Of a DNA stretch of 54,858 bases, positions 37,068 to 45,294 are shown piece by piece. Below the pieces are notes generated by a model. The model was not told the origin of the DNA, searched no databases, and worked only from the letters and a program-made list of their open reading frames with translations. A program made the position numbers and the translations under genes. Each line of letters opens with the position of its first letter. The first letter of the stretch is position 1. The stretch is taken from contig CACETY010000008.1 of assembly GCA_902562645.1 (NCBI GenBank), positions 1 to 54,858 of the forward strand. Reading direction: 5' to 3'. The DNA comes from an uncultured Pelagibacteraceae bacterium. GTDB taxonomy: Bacteria > Pseudomonadota > Alphaproteobacteria > Pelagibacterales > Pelagibacteraceae.

Positions 37068-37936
37068 TGAAGATAGTAATTCTAATTCCAGTCTTTAATG
37101 ATTTTAAATCTGCATCAAAATTAATTGAAGAAATTGATATTAATATTTCTGAGCTTAAAGCAGCATTTTCAGTAATAGTAGTGAATGATGCTTCCACTGA
37201 GGAAAAAATTTTAGAAACTAAAAATTTAAATAATATTAAATCACTAAAATTAATAAATATGAGAAATAATAAAGGACATGCACGTTGTATTGCAGCAGGT
37301 CTTAAACATATTTCAGAAAATGAAGATTTTGATTATGTAATTCCAATGGATGGTGATGGAGAAGATAGACCTGAAGAGATAAGCAACTTTGTAGAAAAGA
37401 TTAAAGACAATCCTAATAATACCATTGTTGGAGAAAGAGTTAAAAGATCAGAAGGTATAATTTTTAAAATCTGTTATTTTTTTCATAAAATTTTTACTTA
37501 TACATTTACAGGGAAATTTATAAAATTTGGAAATTTCACTTGTCTTACAAAACAAACTGTTAAAAAATTAATTCAAGAGAAAGCAACTTGGAGTAGTTTT
37601 TCTGGTTCTTTGGCAAAAACTGAAAATAATTTAATTAAATCTCCATCAATAAGAGGCTCAAGATACTTTGGCCCTTCAAAAATGAGCTTTTTTAATTTAA
37701 TAAACCATTCTTTAGCAATTATTGCTGTGTTTAAAACTGGGGTAATCTTTAGATCGATTGCATTTTATGCGATATATTTAATTATTATCGCTGAATATAT
37801 AAGTATAATTACAGCCATACCTCTAGCTTTAATTATTATATTTGGTCTGGTTATTTTAAAAATCTCAGGAAGAGAAAATATGACTGAGTTTAATAATTCT
37901 TTAACAAACATTTCAGATATTGACATATTAAAATAA
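37067..37936 (+). CDS. GT2-family polyprenyl-phosphate glycosyltransferase (ArnC/DPM-like)
   Basis: A 289-residue protein: GT-A catalytic domain at the N terminus (IVILIPVFNDFKSASKLIEEID, VVNDASTE, and the metal site VIPMDGDGEDRPEEI) and two C-terminal transmembrane helices (about residues 215-265). This architecture is that of ArnC, DPM1 and GtrB-type enzymes that make undecaprenyl-phosphate sugars from nucleotide sugars on the cytoplasmic side. Paired with the GT39 gene upstream, it would supply the lipid-linked donor. The sugar cannot be deduced. There are 17 bases before the next gene. Confidence 0.86.
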   Translation: MKIVILIPVFNDFKSASKLIEEIDINISELKAAFSVIVVNDASTEEKILETKNLNNIKSLKLINMRNNKGHARCIAAGLKHISENEDFDYVIPMDGDGEDRPEEISNFVEKIKDNPNNTIVGERVKRSEGIIFKICYFFHKIFTYTFTGKFIKFGNFTCLTKQTVKKLIQEKATWSSFSGSLAKTENNLIKSPSIRGSRYFGPSKMSFFNLINHSLAIIAVFKTGVIFRSIAFYAIYLIIIAEYISIITAIPLALIIIFGLVILKISGRENMTEFNNSLTNISDIDILK

Positions 37937-37953
37937 TTTATTTTAAATAATTT

Positions 37954-39381
37954 ATGAAAAATTTTTATCGTAAGGTTGCTTTTGGACTAGGACCTAAAGA
38001 TAAAGTTCCATCAGACCCATTAAAGTGGGCAACAAGTCAATTAAATGAAATTCCAGAATTTTCCTGGAAGGGAAAAATTTTACCAGAGAAAGAACTTAGA
38101 AATTATTATCGAGATTACGTTTATGGAGATAGAAAAGTTTTAAGAAAAAAATTTAAAAACGATAAAGATGGATATAAAAGAGAAAAAAATAAGTTAAGAC
38201 ATGTAACAGGCCAAAAATTTTGGTGGAATCTTGAATTATGTATCAGACATTCTGAAGCTTTAAAAAGTGAAACTCCTGTTTTAGCTAAGTTATGGTATTT
38301 TTGGGGAAACCACTTTGCAATCAGTGAAAAAGATTTTTTAGCACAATATACAACTGGAGCTTATCAAAGAGAAGTTATTAGAGCTAATATGAATCAGAAC
38401 TTTGAAAAAATGGTTCAAGAAGCAACAGTGGCTTGGACTATGATACATCATTTAGATAATAATGATAATGTTGGACCTAAAAGCCAAGAAGCACAATGGG
38501 CAAAGGAAAAGGGAAGAAAAGTTGGTGTAAATGAAAATCATGCAAGGGAATTATTAGAGCTTCATACTGTTTCACCTGATTGTGGTTACACTCAAGAAGA
38601 TGTTATTCAAATGGCATATGTAATGAGTGGATGGAGACCTAACTGGGGAAAAAAAAGATTAGAAACTGGAGATGTTCATTTTAATGGTGAATATCATCAA
38701 CCAGGCACTAAAAGAATTTTAGGTAAGAAGTATAAATCAGGAAGAAAGAGTTTATCAGCCGTAATTACTGATCTAGTAAATCATCCATCTTGTAGAGAAT
38801 TTATTGCAATGAAACTTTGCAGGTATTTTATAACCGACAATCCAACAAAAGAAATGATGGAACCAATTATCAAAGCTTGGGAAAAATCAGATGGTTTTCT
38901 ACCAGATGTTCATAAAGCAGCAGTCGAAGTTGCTTTCAATTATTCTGAAAAATATAATAAATTCCAAAATCCAGAGAATTGGCTTTTAATAATGAGTAAA
39001 ATGTCTGATGTGGAATTGGTACCAACGCCAAAATTGATGGATTTATATACTTTAGGTTTAAAACCAACTCATGAGCAAAGATCATTAGAATATTTATTAA
39101 GAGAACTTGGTCATCATCCATATTTAGCAAAACAACCTAATGGATGGTCAGATGTGTCTGATGATTGGATGTCACCTGAATTATTAATTAGAAGACTCGT
39201 TTATGCCAAAGAAGCATATTACAAAAAAAATAGAAAATCGCAGACAAATGAATTTTATGAGGAGATGGTTGAAAAAAATTATGATAATCCAAATGAAATT
39301 CTTAAAACCATAAATCAGCAGGGAGACCTTTCTAATAGACATGTGATGCTGTTTAACTTACCGGAGACCCTTAAATCATGA
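37954..39381 (+). CDS. DUF1800-family protein
   Basis: A 475-residue protein with the DUF1800 pattern: N-terminal KVAFGLGPKDKVPSDPLKWATSQL (family RxTFGxxP..PLxWLxxQL), a middle with FWGNHFAIS, the signature HARELLELHTVSPDCGYTQEDV (family NxAREILELHTLGVxGGYT..DV), GEYHQPGTKRILGK, and PNGWSDVSDDWMSP (family PxGWP). No signal peptide is visible; the partner in the next gene has a Tat signal. DUF1800 genes nearly always pair with DUF1501 genes, as here (ATGA overlap). The biochemical function of the family is not established to my knowledge. Confidence 0.88.
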   Translation: MKNFYRKVAFGLGPKDKVPSDPLKWATSQLNEIPEFSWKGKILPEKELRNYYRDYVYGDRKVLRKKFKNDKDGYKREKNKLRHVTGQKFWWNLELCIRHSEALKSETPVLAKLWYFWGNHFAISEKDFLAQYTTGAYQREVIRANMNQNFEKMVQEATVAWTMIHHLDNNDNVGPKSQEAQWAKEKGRKVGVNENHARELLELHTVSPDCGYTQEDVIQMAYVMSGWRPNWGKKRLETGDVHFNGEYHQPGTKRILGKKYKSGRKSLSAVITDLVNHPSCREFIAMKLCRYFITDNPTKEMMEPIIKAWEKSDGFLPDVHKAAVEVAFNYSEKYNKFQNPENWLLIMSKMSDVELVPTPKLMDLYTLGLKPTHEQRSLEYLLRELGHHPYLAKQPNGWSDVSDDWMSPELLIRRLVYAKEAYYKKNRKSQTNEFYEEMVEKNYDNPNEILKTINQQGDLSNRHVMLFNLPETLKS

Positions 39382-40535
39382 AAATATCAAGAAGAAACTT
39401 TTTAAAAGGATCAGCAACAACTTTATTTTTAGCAGGTTTTAATTTTCCTGTTTTAGCAAACACAATAAAGAAAAAAAATCTTGTAATCATAATGTTAAGA
39501 GGAGGCATGGATGGTTTATGTGCTGTTCCGATAATAGGTGATAAGAACTTTGAAAAAAGAAGAAAGGATTTGATTTTAGATGAAACAATTAAATTAAATT
39601 CTGATTTTGCACTTCACCCCAAATTAAAAAATTTTTATAATTTATGGCAAAATAATCTCGGAGCTATAGTTCATGCAACTAATATTCCATATACAAAAAG
39701 ATCACATTTTGATGGTCAAAATTTAATGGAAACAGGAGGTCATATACCTTATGCAATAAAAACTGGTTGGTTAGGAAGAGGAATGAAATTAGGAGAATTG
39801 AAAGGCGATGGTCTTGCGTTATCTTTGCCAATGCCTTTACTATTAAGAGGTATTCCAAGTAATGATAATTTTTATCCTTCAAAAAAAAGACTTCCAAGAA
39901 CAGAACTTTTGCAACTTTTAAAATCTGTTTATGCAGATAAATCTGAACATGATTTAGCTAATATGATGGAAATAATTGCTAATAGATCTATGATGAGTAG
40001 TGGTGGTACTTCGATGTCCCGTAAAAATTCGTCTTTAGCTTATAAAGCAGGTTTAGAATTAAAAAAAATAAATGGTCCAAGAGTTGCTGTTTTTGAAGTT
40101 GATGGTTTCGATACACATGCTGCTCAAGGAGGTGTGAATGGTTCTCATTCAGATAGTTTGATTGAAATGGACTCAATTTTTAAAAGTTTGGAGAAGGGTC
40201 TTGGAAATGAAATTGAAAATACTTTAGTTTTAACTCTAACAGAATTTGGCAGAACTATTGAGCAAAATGGTGGACGAGGTACAGAACATGGTTATGGGTC
40301 TGCAATTTTTATGGCAGGTGGTTTATTAAAAAAATCGCAAGTTTATACTGATTGGCCAGGACTAAAGAAAAAAGAACTATTTGAAGGAAGAGATTTAAAT
40401 TCCACTACAGATGCTAGATCGGTATACGCATCAGCCATGTCCACTGTATTTGATATTGATTTTAACAGAATACAAAAAGAAGTTTTTTGGGGAGATAAAC
40501 TTCAGAACTTATCTGAAAAATTGTTTAAAAGTTGA
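39378..40535 (+). CDS. DUF1501-family protein with Tat signal
   Basis: A 385-residue protein starting with a twin-arginine signal, SRRNFLKG (residues 4-11), a hydrophobic stretch and a cleavage-like VLANT site. The mature part carries DUF1501 landmarks: LVIIMLRGGMDGLCAVP, KRSHFDGQNLMETGG, VFEVDGFDTHAAQGG, and LTEFGRTIEQNGGRGTEHGYGSAIFMAGG, with His/Asp residues placed as in alkaline-phosphatase/sulfatase-superfamily metal sites. Folded export across the inner membrane is predicted. The enzyme activity is unknown; a hydrolase acting on a sulfated or phosphorylated glycan would fit the operon but is inference. Confidence 0.9.
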   Translation: MKISRRNFLKGSATTLFLAGFNFPVLANTIKKKNLVIIMLRGGMDGLCAVPIIGDKNFEKRRKDLILDETIKLNSDFALHPKLKNFYNLWQNNLGAIVHATNIPYTKRSHFDGQNLMETGGHIPYAIKTGWLGRGMKLGELKGDGLALSLPMPLLLRGIPSNDNFYPSKKRLPRTELLQLLKSVYADKSEHDLANMMEIIANRSMMSSGGTSMSRKNSSLAYKAGLELKKINGPRVAVFEVDGFDTHAAQGGVNGSHSDSLIEMDSIFKSLEKGLGNEIENTLVLTLTEFGRTIEQNGGRGTEHGYGSAIFMAGGLLKKSQVYTDWPGLKKKELFEGRDLNSTTDARSVYASAMSTVFDIDFNRIQKEVFWGDKLQNLSEKLFKS

Positions 40536-41545
40536 TGATAAGACTATTATTAATTCTATTATCTTTTTTACTTTTAACAAATTTTGCAAATTCTCAATCT
40601 AGATTTGGAGAATTAACTGAAATGAGAGATAAGAAAATGCGTGGCAAAGATGGTCAATGGGTTAGACCTCACCCAGGACCTTTTGTTTGGAATCACATAG
40701 AAAGTGAGAAGGGTAAATTTTTCTGGGAAGATGTAGATAAATACGTCTTATATGCTCAAGATCACAATCAAACAATTTTAGCAACTATCTGGCCTCATAC
40801 AAATTGGGATCAAAAATCTTGTAAAAGAAAAAAAGCCAGAAGTCCATTTGGAAAACGTTTTACAAAATATTTGAGCAAACCTTGTTCAATGGAAGATTAT
40901 AGAACTTTTCTTATAAAATTGGTGGATAGATATGATGGAGATGGTTCAAATGACATGCCTGGATTAACAAAACCGATTATATATTGGGATGTGATGAATG
41001 AACCTGAGTTTGATATGTTTTTTAAAGGAAGTGAGGAAGATTTTGTTGAAATTTTTAATTTTTCTTCAAAAGTAATTAAAGAACAGCAACCAGATGCAGT
41101 TATTGTTATGGCTGGAGCCGCAGGAATGTTTCCAGAAAATAAAAAATATTGGAAATCAGCTTTACCAAAAATTAAGGATCATTTTGATATTGCAAACATT
41201 CACCATATAAGCGGTCCAGATGGACAGTGTGATAAAGAGCTTTGGGTTGATGAATTTGCTGATTTTTTAAAAAGTGTTGATGTTGATAAACCAATTTGGT
41301 TGACAGAGGCTATGACCTGTGGTCCTCCTATAAAAGCTTATATAAATGCTTTTCTAAACGGTGCTGAATTAATTATTGATGTAGGCGTAAACGCACCAGG
41401 CAAAAAAATGTCAAAGAAAAGTAGAAAAAAATTAAACGAATTTATAACTGAATATGATGGTTTCACATCAATAAAGTCTATTTCAAAAGAAGAGGTAGAG
41501 TTTACTTATAAAGATGGTTCAATAAAAAATTTAAAACTTAACTAA
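40535..41545 (+). CDS. Exported clan GH-A glycoside hydrolase-like protein
   Basis: A 336-residue protein with an N-terminal signal peptide (about residues 1-20) and a (beta/alpha)8 barrel of the GH-A clan. A likely acid/base Glu is E156 in WDVMNEPE (the typical NEP motif after strand 4), and a likely nucleophile is E258 in KPIWLTEAM after strand 7. HPGPFVWNHIESEKGKFFW resembles the start of GH39/GH5/GH10-like barrels. The substrate and exact family are not clear. I use ATG 40535, which overlaps the DUF1501 stop as TGATG. Two tandem lyase-like genes follow after 9 bases. Confidence 0.78.
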   Translation: MIRLLLILLSFLLLTNFANSQSRFGELTEMRDKKMRGKDGQWVRPHPGPFVWNHIESEKGKFFWEDVDKYVLYAQDHNQTILATIWPHTNWDQKSCKRKKARSPFGKRFTKYLSKPCSMEDYRTFLIKLVDRYDGDGSNDMPGLTKPIIYWDVMNEPEFDMFFKGSEEDFVEIFNFSSKVIKEQQPDAVIVMAGAAGMFPENKKYWKSALPKIKDHFDIANIHHISGPDGQCDKELWVDEFADFLKSVDVDKPIWLTEAMTCGPPIKAYINAFLNGAELIIDVGVNAPGKKMSKKSRKKLNEFITEYDGFTSIKSISKEEVEFTYKDGSIKNLKLN

Positions 41546-41554
41546 AATATACAA

Positions 41555-42466
41555 ATGAAAAAACTTTTAATTATCTTTTTTATTTTAATTTTATCATCTT
41601 TTGCTCAAGCAAAAGATCCGCCTAAAAAATATTTAGATGAAAATTATGTTTTTAAACACTCGAAATTTATAAAATGGCCAGAGAAAACAGGATCATGGGG
41701 TAAAATTGAAACACATGGACGTATCGCACCAAATCCTTGGAATTTAAGATATGAGACAAAAATTGTTAGAGATGGAAAATATTCATTACGTTTTGAAATG
41801 AGAGATGGTGATTGCCATCGACGAGATTGTGATAGATCTAATAAAGCTGGACGGAGTGAAGTTATTTTTGAAGGAAATTATCCATCTAGTGCAAAAGGGC
41901 ATATAGGAAATGTTTGGTATGCATGGTCTATGTATATCCCCGAAGGTACAAATCATATTAGACCTGCCTATACAATCTTAGGACAATTTAAAATGCCAAG
42001 TGACTATACTAAGCAATTGAATAGAGTTAATTCTTCTGGTTTTGATGAAGATTGTCCCGAAATACCAATAGTGTTCAAATTAGAAAGAGAAGGAGTTACA
42101 ATTGAAAAAGATGGAGTGCTCCAATGCGAAGGGTATGGAAGAGAATTAATTATACCTACAAAGGCTTTGCACAACAAATGGCATGATTTTTTAATGAACG
42201 TAAATTGGACTGATAAAGAGGATGGTTTCATTGATTTATGGATTAATGATAAATTAGTTTATCAATCAAAAGGCAAAACATTTGGTAAGTTGCTCAAAAG
42301 AAAAAAAGATGGAAAAAAAATGGGACCTAGTTTTCGTTTTGGAATTTACAATGGAAAAAGAAAAATTCCTGTAAAAACACAAGTTGCTTATTATGATTCT
42401 TTTAGAAGTGGAAAAAAATGTAAGAAAACAGCCTTATTTCATGATTGTAATAATTTACCAAAATAA
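41555..42466 (+). CDS. Exported heparin-lyase-like (PF14099-type) protein, first copy
   Basis: A 303-residue protein with a clear signal peptide (residues 1-19, ending AQA). The rest has the beta-jelly-roll pattern of the 'polysaccharide lyase' heparin-lyase-I-like family: LRYETKIVRDGKYSLRFEMRDGD, NKAGRSEVIFEG, VWYAWSMYIPEG, ILGQFKMP, WHDFLMNVNWTDKEDGFIDLWINDKLVYQSKG, FRFGIYNGKRK and VAYYDSFRSG. Eight or so cysteines (for example DCHRRDCDR and KKCKK) suggest periplasmic disulfides. It could cleave an acidic polysaccharide or simply bind one; catalytic residues were not assigned. The gene lies 3 bases before a diverged relative. Confidence 0.75.
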   Translation: MKKLLIIFFILILSSFAQAKDPPKKYLDENYVFKHSKFIKWPEKTGSWGKIETHGRIAPNPWNLRYETKIVRDGKYSLRFEMRDGDCHRRDCDRSNKAGRSEVIFEGNYPSSAKGHIGNVWYAWSMYIPEGTNHIRPAYTILGQFKMPSDYTKQLNRVNSSGFDEDCPEIPIVFKLEREGVTIEKDGVLQCEGYGRELIIPTKALHNKWHDFLMNVNWTDKEDGFIDLWINDKLVYQSKGKTFGKLLKRKKDGKKMGPSFRFGIYNGKRKIPVKTQVAYYDSFRSGKKCKKTALFHDCNNLPK

Positions 42467-42469
42467 TTT

Positions 42470-43477
42470 ATGAAAAAAATTTTAATCATTCTTCTATCTC
42501 TCTTGTTAATTCCATCATATTCGTACGCTGGTAAATGGCATACAAATATGAAAAAGCAAGAGAGGAAAGATTTTGCAAATTATGTTCTTAGAAATCAATC
42601 TAAAAATAAAATGGTTTTTAATCTTAGAAATGTTCCAAATCGTCCAGGTCTAATAAAATTTTTTGATAAATTAGAAGATAGAATGGGTGTTGCGGAAAAA
42701 GGAATTGAATTTAATTTAAGTTATTCAGATGTAGGGGATGAAATGGACTGGAGTAGGTGGGGAAGTCCAGGTTTTGCTCAGAGATTTCAAATTATGGAGC
42801 CATATAAGCAAACTACAAAAAAAGGAAAAACAAAGTGGTATAGAGTTGGTTATTTTATTCCAAATGAAGTAGATACCGAGAAACATAATATCTCATTATT
42901 TGATTTTAAAATGCTTTATGGAAAAGGTGAAAAAACAGTTGGCCCTTCTTATAACTTAAATAACAATAGTTTTGCTTGGTTGTTCAATGGGCCAAATTAT
43001 AGAGTTTCAAAAAATGAAGTTGATGAACAATTTTTCTTTGATCATTATGTAGTTAATTTGGATCAAAAATTTTCTCCGTTGAAAGGTAAATGGGTAAATA
43101 TTTTGATTAATGCTAAATGGTCTAAAGATGGATTTTTACATTTTTGGATAGATGGTAAGCTCAGATCTAGTTACTTCGGAGATGTTTTAGGTGGTGCTAC
43201 TAGTGTGAGATTTAAATTTGGACCTTATAGAAATTATATGACATATGCTACTGATGCAGGTTTAACAATAAAAGACGCAATTATTCGTTATTCTAATGTG
43301 GGTAAAGCAAATTCCTGTGATGAACTATGGAGTGGATGTGATGAAATAACAGGCCAGCTTAAAAATCAATCCCAAGTACATGGTGCTTCAGCAGTTGTAC
43401 TTTGCAAACCAGCTGATGCAGATAACAATGGTACTTGTGAAAATCTTGGCTATCCAAATAATCCTAGACCTTTTTAA
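42470..43477 (+). CDS. Exported heparin-lyase-like protein, second diverged copy
   Basis: A 335-residue protein with a signal peptide (residues 1-20, ending SYA). Its core parallels the preceding gene: WYRVGYFIPNEVD aligns with the Trp-Tyr-x-W-x-Y-I-P strand, ISLFDFKM with the Q-F-K-M strand, KWVNILINAKWSKDGFLHFWIDGKLRSSYFG with the WHDFLMNVNW...WINDK strand, and FKFGPYRNYM with the FRFGIY strand. The C-terminal about 60 residues, with five Cys, have no counterpart. I read it as a diverged tandem duplicate in the same fold. Its stop abuts the umuC stop with no spacer. Confidence 0.68.
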   Translation: MKKILIILLSLLLIPSYSYAGKWHTNMKKQERKDFANYVLRNQSKNKMVFNLRNVPNRPGLIKFFDKLEDRMGVAEKGIEFNLSYSDVGDEMDWSRWGSPGFAQRFQIMEPYKQTTKKGKTKWYRVGYFIPNEVDTEKHNISLFDFKMLYGKGEKTVGPSYNLNNNSFAWLFNGPNYRVSKNEVDEQFFFDHYVVNLDQKFSPLKGKWVNILINAKWSKDGFLHFWIDGKLRSSYFGDVLGGATSVRFKFGPYRNYMTYATDAGLTIKDAIIRYSNVGKANSCDELWSGCDEITGQLKNQSQVHGASAVVLCKPADADNNGTCENLGYPNNPRPF

Positions 43478-44755
43478 TTAGGCTCTAATCGTTGGGAGTA
43501 AGTAAAAATCAGCTGTATCTATTTTAGAAGAATGCTCTCTTCTCATGTTCCATCTTTTTTGAACACCAGCACTAGCAAGACTTAGCGTAGATCTTCCGTA
43601 TCGATAGTTGGTATTATCAATAGACTTCATTAAACCCTTTATTTTCTCGTCTTTTTCACAAGAAAATAGGTTCTTACTACCATCTTCATTGGATAAACCT
43701 GTAAGCATCACACCTGCTTTTTGATAACGGTAACCATTTTTAAAGATAGAGTCTAAAGCAACTAAAGCAGTTTTAACTATTTCAATACTATTATTCGTTG
43801 AAATCGCAAAATCTATGGTTTTTGAGTTTGAATAATATCCAAATCTACTTTGAAAAGGACTTGTTCTAACAAAAACTGTAATTGACTTTGCAATTAAAGA
43901 CTCAGATCTGATTTTTTCAGACGCATTCAAACAATAATTTGCAACTGCTTCTTTTAATTCTTGATATTTTTCAATTCTTTGGCCAAAAGAACGAGATACA
44001 ACACAGCTTTTTCTTTTTGTTTGTGTTGTCTCTAAATCAATACAAGGAACTCCTCTTAGTTCCATTGCAGTTCTTGAACCCAAAACATTAGAGTTTTTCT
44101 TTATCCAGGTATTTGATTTGTTTTTTAGTTGTTTTGCATTATAAATTCCGTTTTTATGGTAAAATTTTGTTAACTGTCTTCCCACACCCCATACATCGTT
44201 AATTTCAACTTTTTCTAATATTGGATCAATATTTTCAATTCCTATCAAACTTGTTACACCTGATTTTTTTTTCTTTGCAATATGATTTGCAACTTTGCTT
44301 AAAGTTTTTGTCTTAGCAATACCAATACTAGTTGGAATACCTGTCCACTTTAAAACTGTCTCTCTGATTTCTCTTCCGACCTTTTCAACTTCATCATCTG
44401 AAAAATTTGACAAATCTAGAAATGCTTCATCGATAGAATAAACTTCAATAGCAGAGTTAAATCTTTTTAATGTTCTCATTACTCTTCTAGATAAATCTCC
44501 ATATAAAGAATAATTAGATGAAAAAACTTCAACTTTATTTTTAATAATAATATCTTTTGCTTTAAAGTAAGGCTCTCCCATTTTAATACCTAAAGCTTTT
44601 GCTTCAGTTGATCTTGAAATTATACAACCATCATTATTAGATAAAACTACAACAGGTTTTTTTCTTATTTTAGGATTGAATAATCTTTCACAAGAAACGT
44701 AAAAAGAGTTACAATCAATAAGTGCTATTTTTTTAGTATACTGAATGGATGACAT
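43478..44755 (-). CDS. umuC: Error-prone DNA polymerase V catalytic subunit UmuC
   Basis: Y-family polymerase of 425 residues. N-terminal catalytic block [18 protein letters not shown] with the metal Asp, [21 protein letters not shown] (Asp-Glu catalytic pair), then [20 protein letters not shown], and a C-terminal little-finger region with VRTSPF and the [11 protein letters not shown] end typical of UmuC rather than DinB. It performs translesion synthesis with UmuD'. Its ATG lies 23 bases inside the end of umuD, so translation is coupled. Base composition is like the neighbours and shows no sign of recent transfer. Confidence 0.95.
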   Translation of the reverse strand: MSSIQYTKKIALIDCNSFYVSCERLFNPKIRKKPVVVLSNNDGCIISRSTEAKALGIKMGEPYFKAKDIIIKNKVEVFSSNYSLYGDLSRRVMRTLKRFNSAIEVYSIDEAFLDLSNFSDDEVEKVGREIRETVLKWTGIPTSIGIAKTKTLSKVANHIAKKKKSGVTSLIGIENIDPILEKVEINDVWGVGRQLTKFYHKNGIYNAKQLKNKSNTWIKKNSNVLGSRTAMELRGVPCIDLETTQTKRKSCVVSRSFGQRIEKYQELKEAVANYCLNASEKIRSESLIAKSITVFVRTSPFQSRFGYYSNSKTIDFAISTNNSIEIVKTALVALDSIFKNGYRYQKAGVMLTGLSNEDGSKNLFSCEKDEKIKGLMKSIDNTNYRYGRSTLSLASAGVQKRWNMRREHSSKIDTADFYLLPTIRA

Positions 44756-45128
44756 AAGTTACAACTCCCCAAATAAATATATCCTCATCTTCATTAATTA
44801 AAATTCGATCTGTAAATTCTTTAGAACCTGATGTTAAAAATTTTTTATCCCTTTCTTGAACTAAACTTTTAACAACTAGTTCATCATGAACATTTGCAAT
44901 AACTGTTGAGAAATTTTTTGGTGTTAAACTCTTATCAACAACTAATAGATCGCCATCATTAATTCCCACATCCACCATTGATTTTCCTTGAACTCTTATG
45001 ATGAAGGTTGCTGGAACATTTTTGATTAAGTGAACATTTAAATCGATATCTTCCTCAATATAGTCTGTGGCAGGGGACGGAAAACCCGCGCCAGCTTTGT
45101 GTAAATAGTAAGGTATAGTTAGCTTCAT
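44733..45128 (-). CDS. umuD: UmuD, S24-family self-cleaving subunit of polymerase V
   Basis: A 131-residue S24 peptidase-fold protein. The self-cleavage site is A14-G15 followed by FPSPATDY, as in UmuD (GFPSPA); the catalytic Ser is S50 in [16 protein letters not shown] and the Lys is K87 in LVVKSL. RecA filaments on damaged DNA would stimulate cleavage to UmuD'. The short N-terminal arm and lack of a DNA-binding domain separate it from LexA. The start at 45128 lies just downstream of an SOS-type operator and promoter. No good ribosome site is seen in the roughly 16-base leader. Confidence 0.94.
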   Translation of the reverse strand: MKLTIPYYLHKAGAGFPSPATDYIEEDIDLNVHLIKNVPATFIIRVQGKSMVDVGINDGDLLVVDKSLTPKNFSTVIANVHDELVVKSLVQERDKKFLTSGSKEFTDRILINEDEDIFIWGVVTYVIHSVY

Positions 45129-45132
45129 AAAT

Positions 45133-45147
45133 GTTCTTATTTTGTTC
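45133..45147. promoter_or_regulatory. SOS-box-like operator of umuDC (GTTC-N7-GTTC)
   Basis: GTTC (45133-45136), seven bases, GTTC (45144-45147): an exact match to the alphaproteobacterial LexA-box form (a direct repeat GTTC-N7-GTTC, or GAAC-N7-GAAC on the other strand). It overlaps the predicted transcription start of umuDC, where a repressor would block initiation. A close relative lies upstream of recA. Whether the genome has lexA cannot be seen here. Confidence 0.8.
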
Positions 45148-45150
45148 TAA

Positions 45151-45179
45151 TTAATATCTAAGTTATTCAATAGTGTCAA
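45151..45179 (-). promoter_or_regulatory. Promoter of umuDC (TTGACA-N17-TATTAA)
   Basis: On the minus strand TTGACA at 45179-45174, a 17-base spacer and TATTAA at 45156-45151. Predicted start near 45144, inside the SOS-type operator, leaving a leader of about 16 bases. Consensus -35 and ideal spacing fit a strong promoter that must be repressed. Confidence 0.72.
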
Positions 45180-45205
45180 TCAGGTTGTATTTTGAGTCTG
45201 TAACC

Positions 45206-45264
45206 GAATCAAAAGTGAATCAAAACGTGAACATCGAAACCACATATTGTATACATGTGGATAA
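45206..45264. repeat. Intergenic repeats and DnaA-box-like site between umuD and the GFA gene
   Basis: GAATCAAAA occurs twice (45206-45214 and 45217-45225), offset by 11 bp, about one helical turn. Downstream is an imperfect inverted repeat CCACAT-N9-ATGTGG (45240-45260), overlapping a consensus DnaA box TGTGGATAA (45256-45264, complement TTATCCACA). These lie in the 166-base gap between divergent umuD and the GFA gene, and may be operators for the GFA genes. Confidence 0.4.
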
Positions 45265-45294
45265 CTTTAACCACAAATAGTTTAAAAATAACAA

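Noticed and set aside
35644..43477. Recently acquired genomic island or prophage
   Set aside because: No integrase, transposase, tRNA gene or repeat borders the operon, and base composition by eye is like the flanks; older acquisition cannot be excluded.
45181..45294. Possible replication origin, from the DnaA box, direct repeats and AT-rich sequence
   Set aside because: Only one consensus DnaA box was found, the gap is about 160 bases, and neighbouring genes (umuD, GFA) are not those usually next to an alphaproteobacterial origin.
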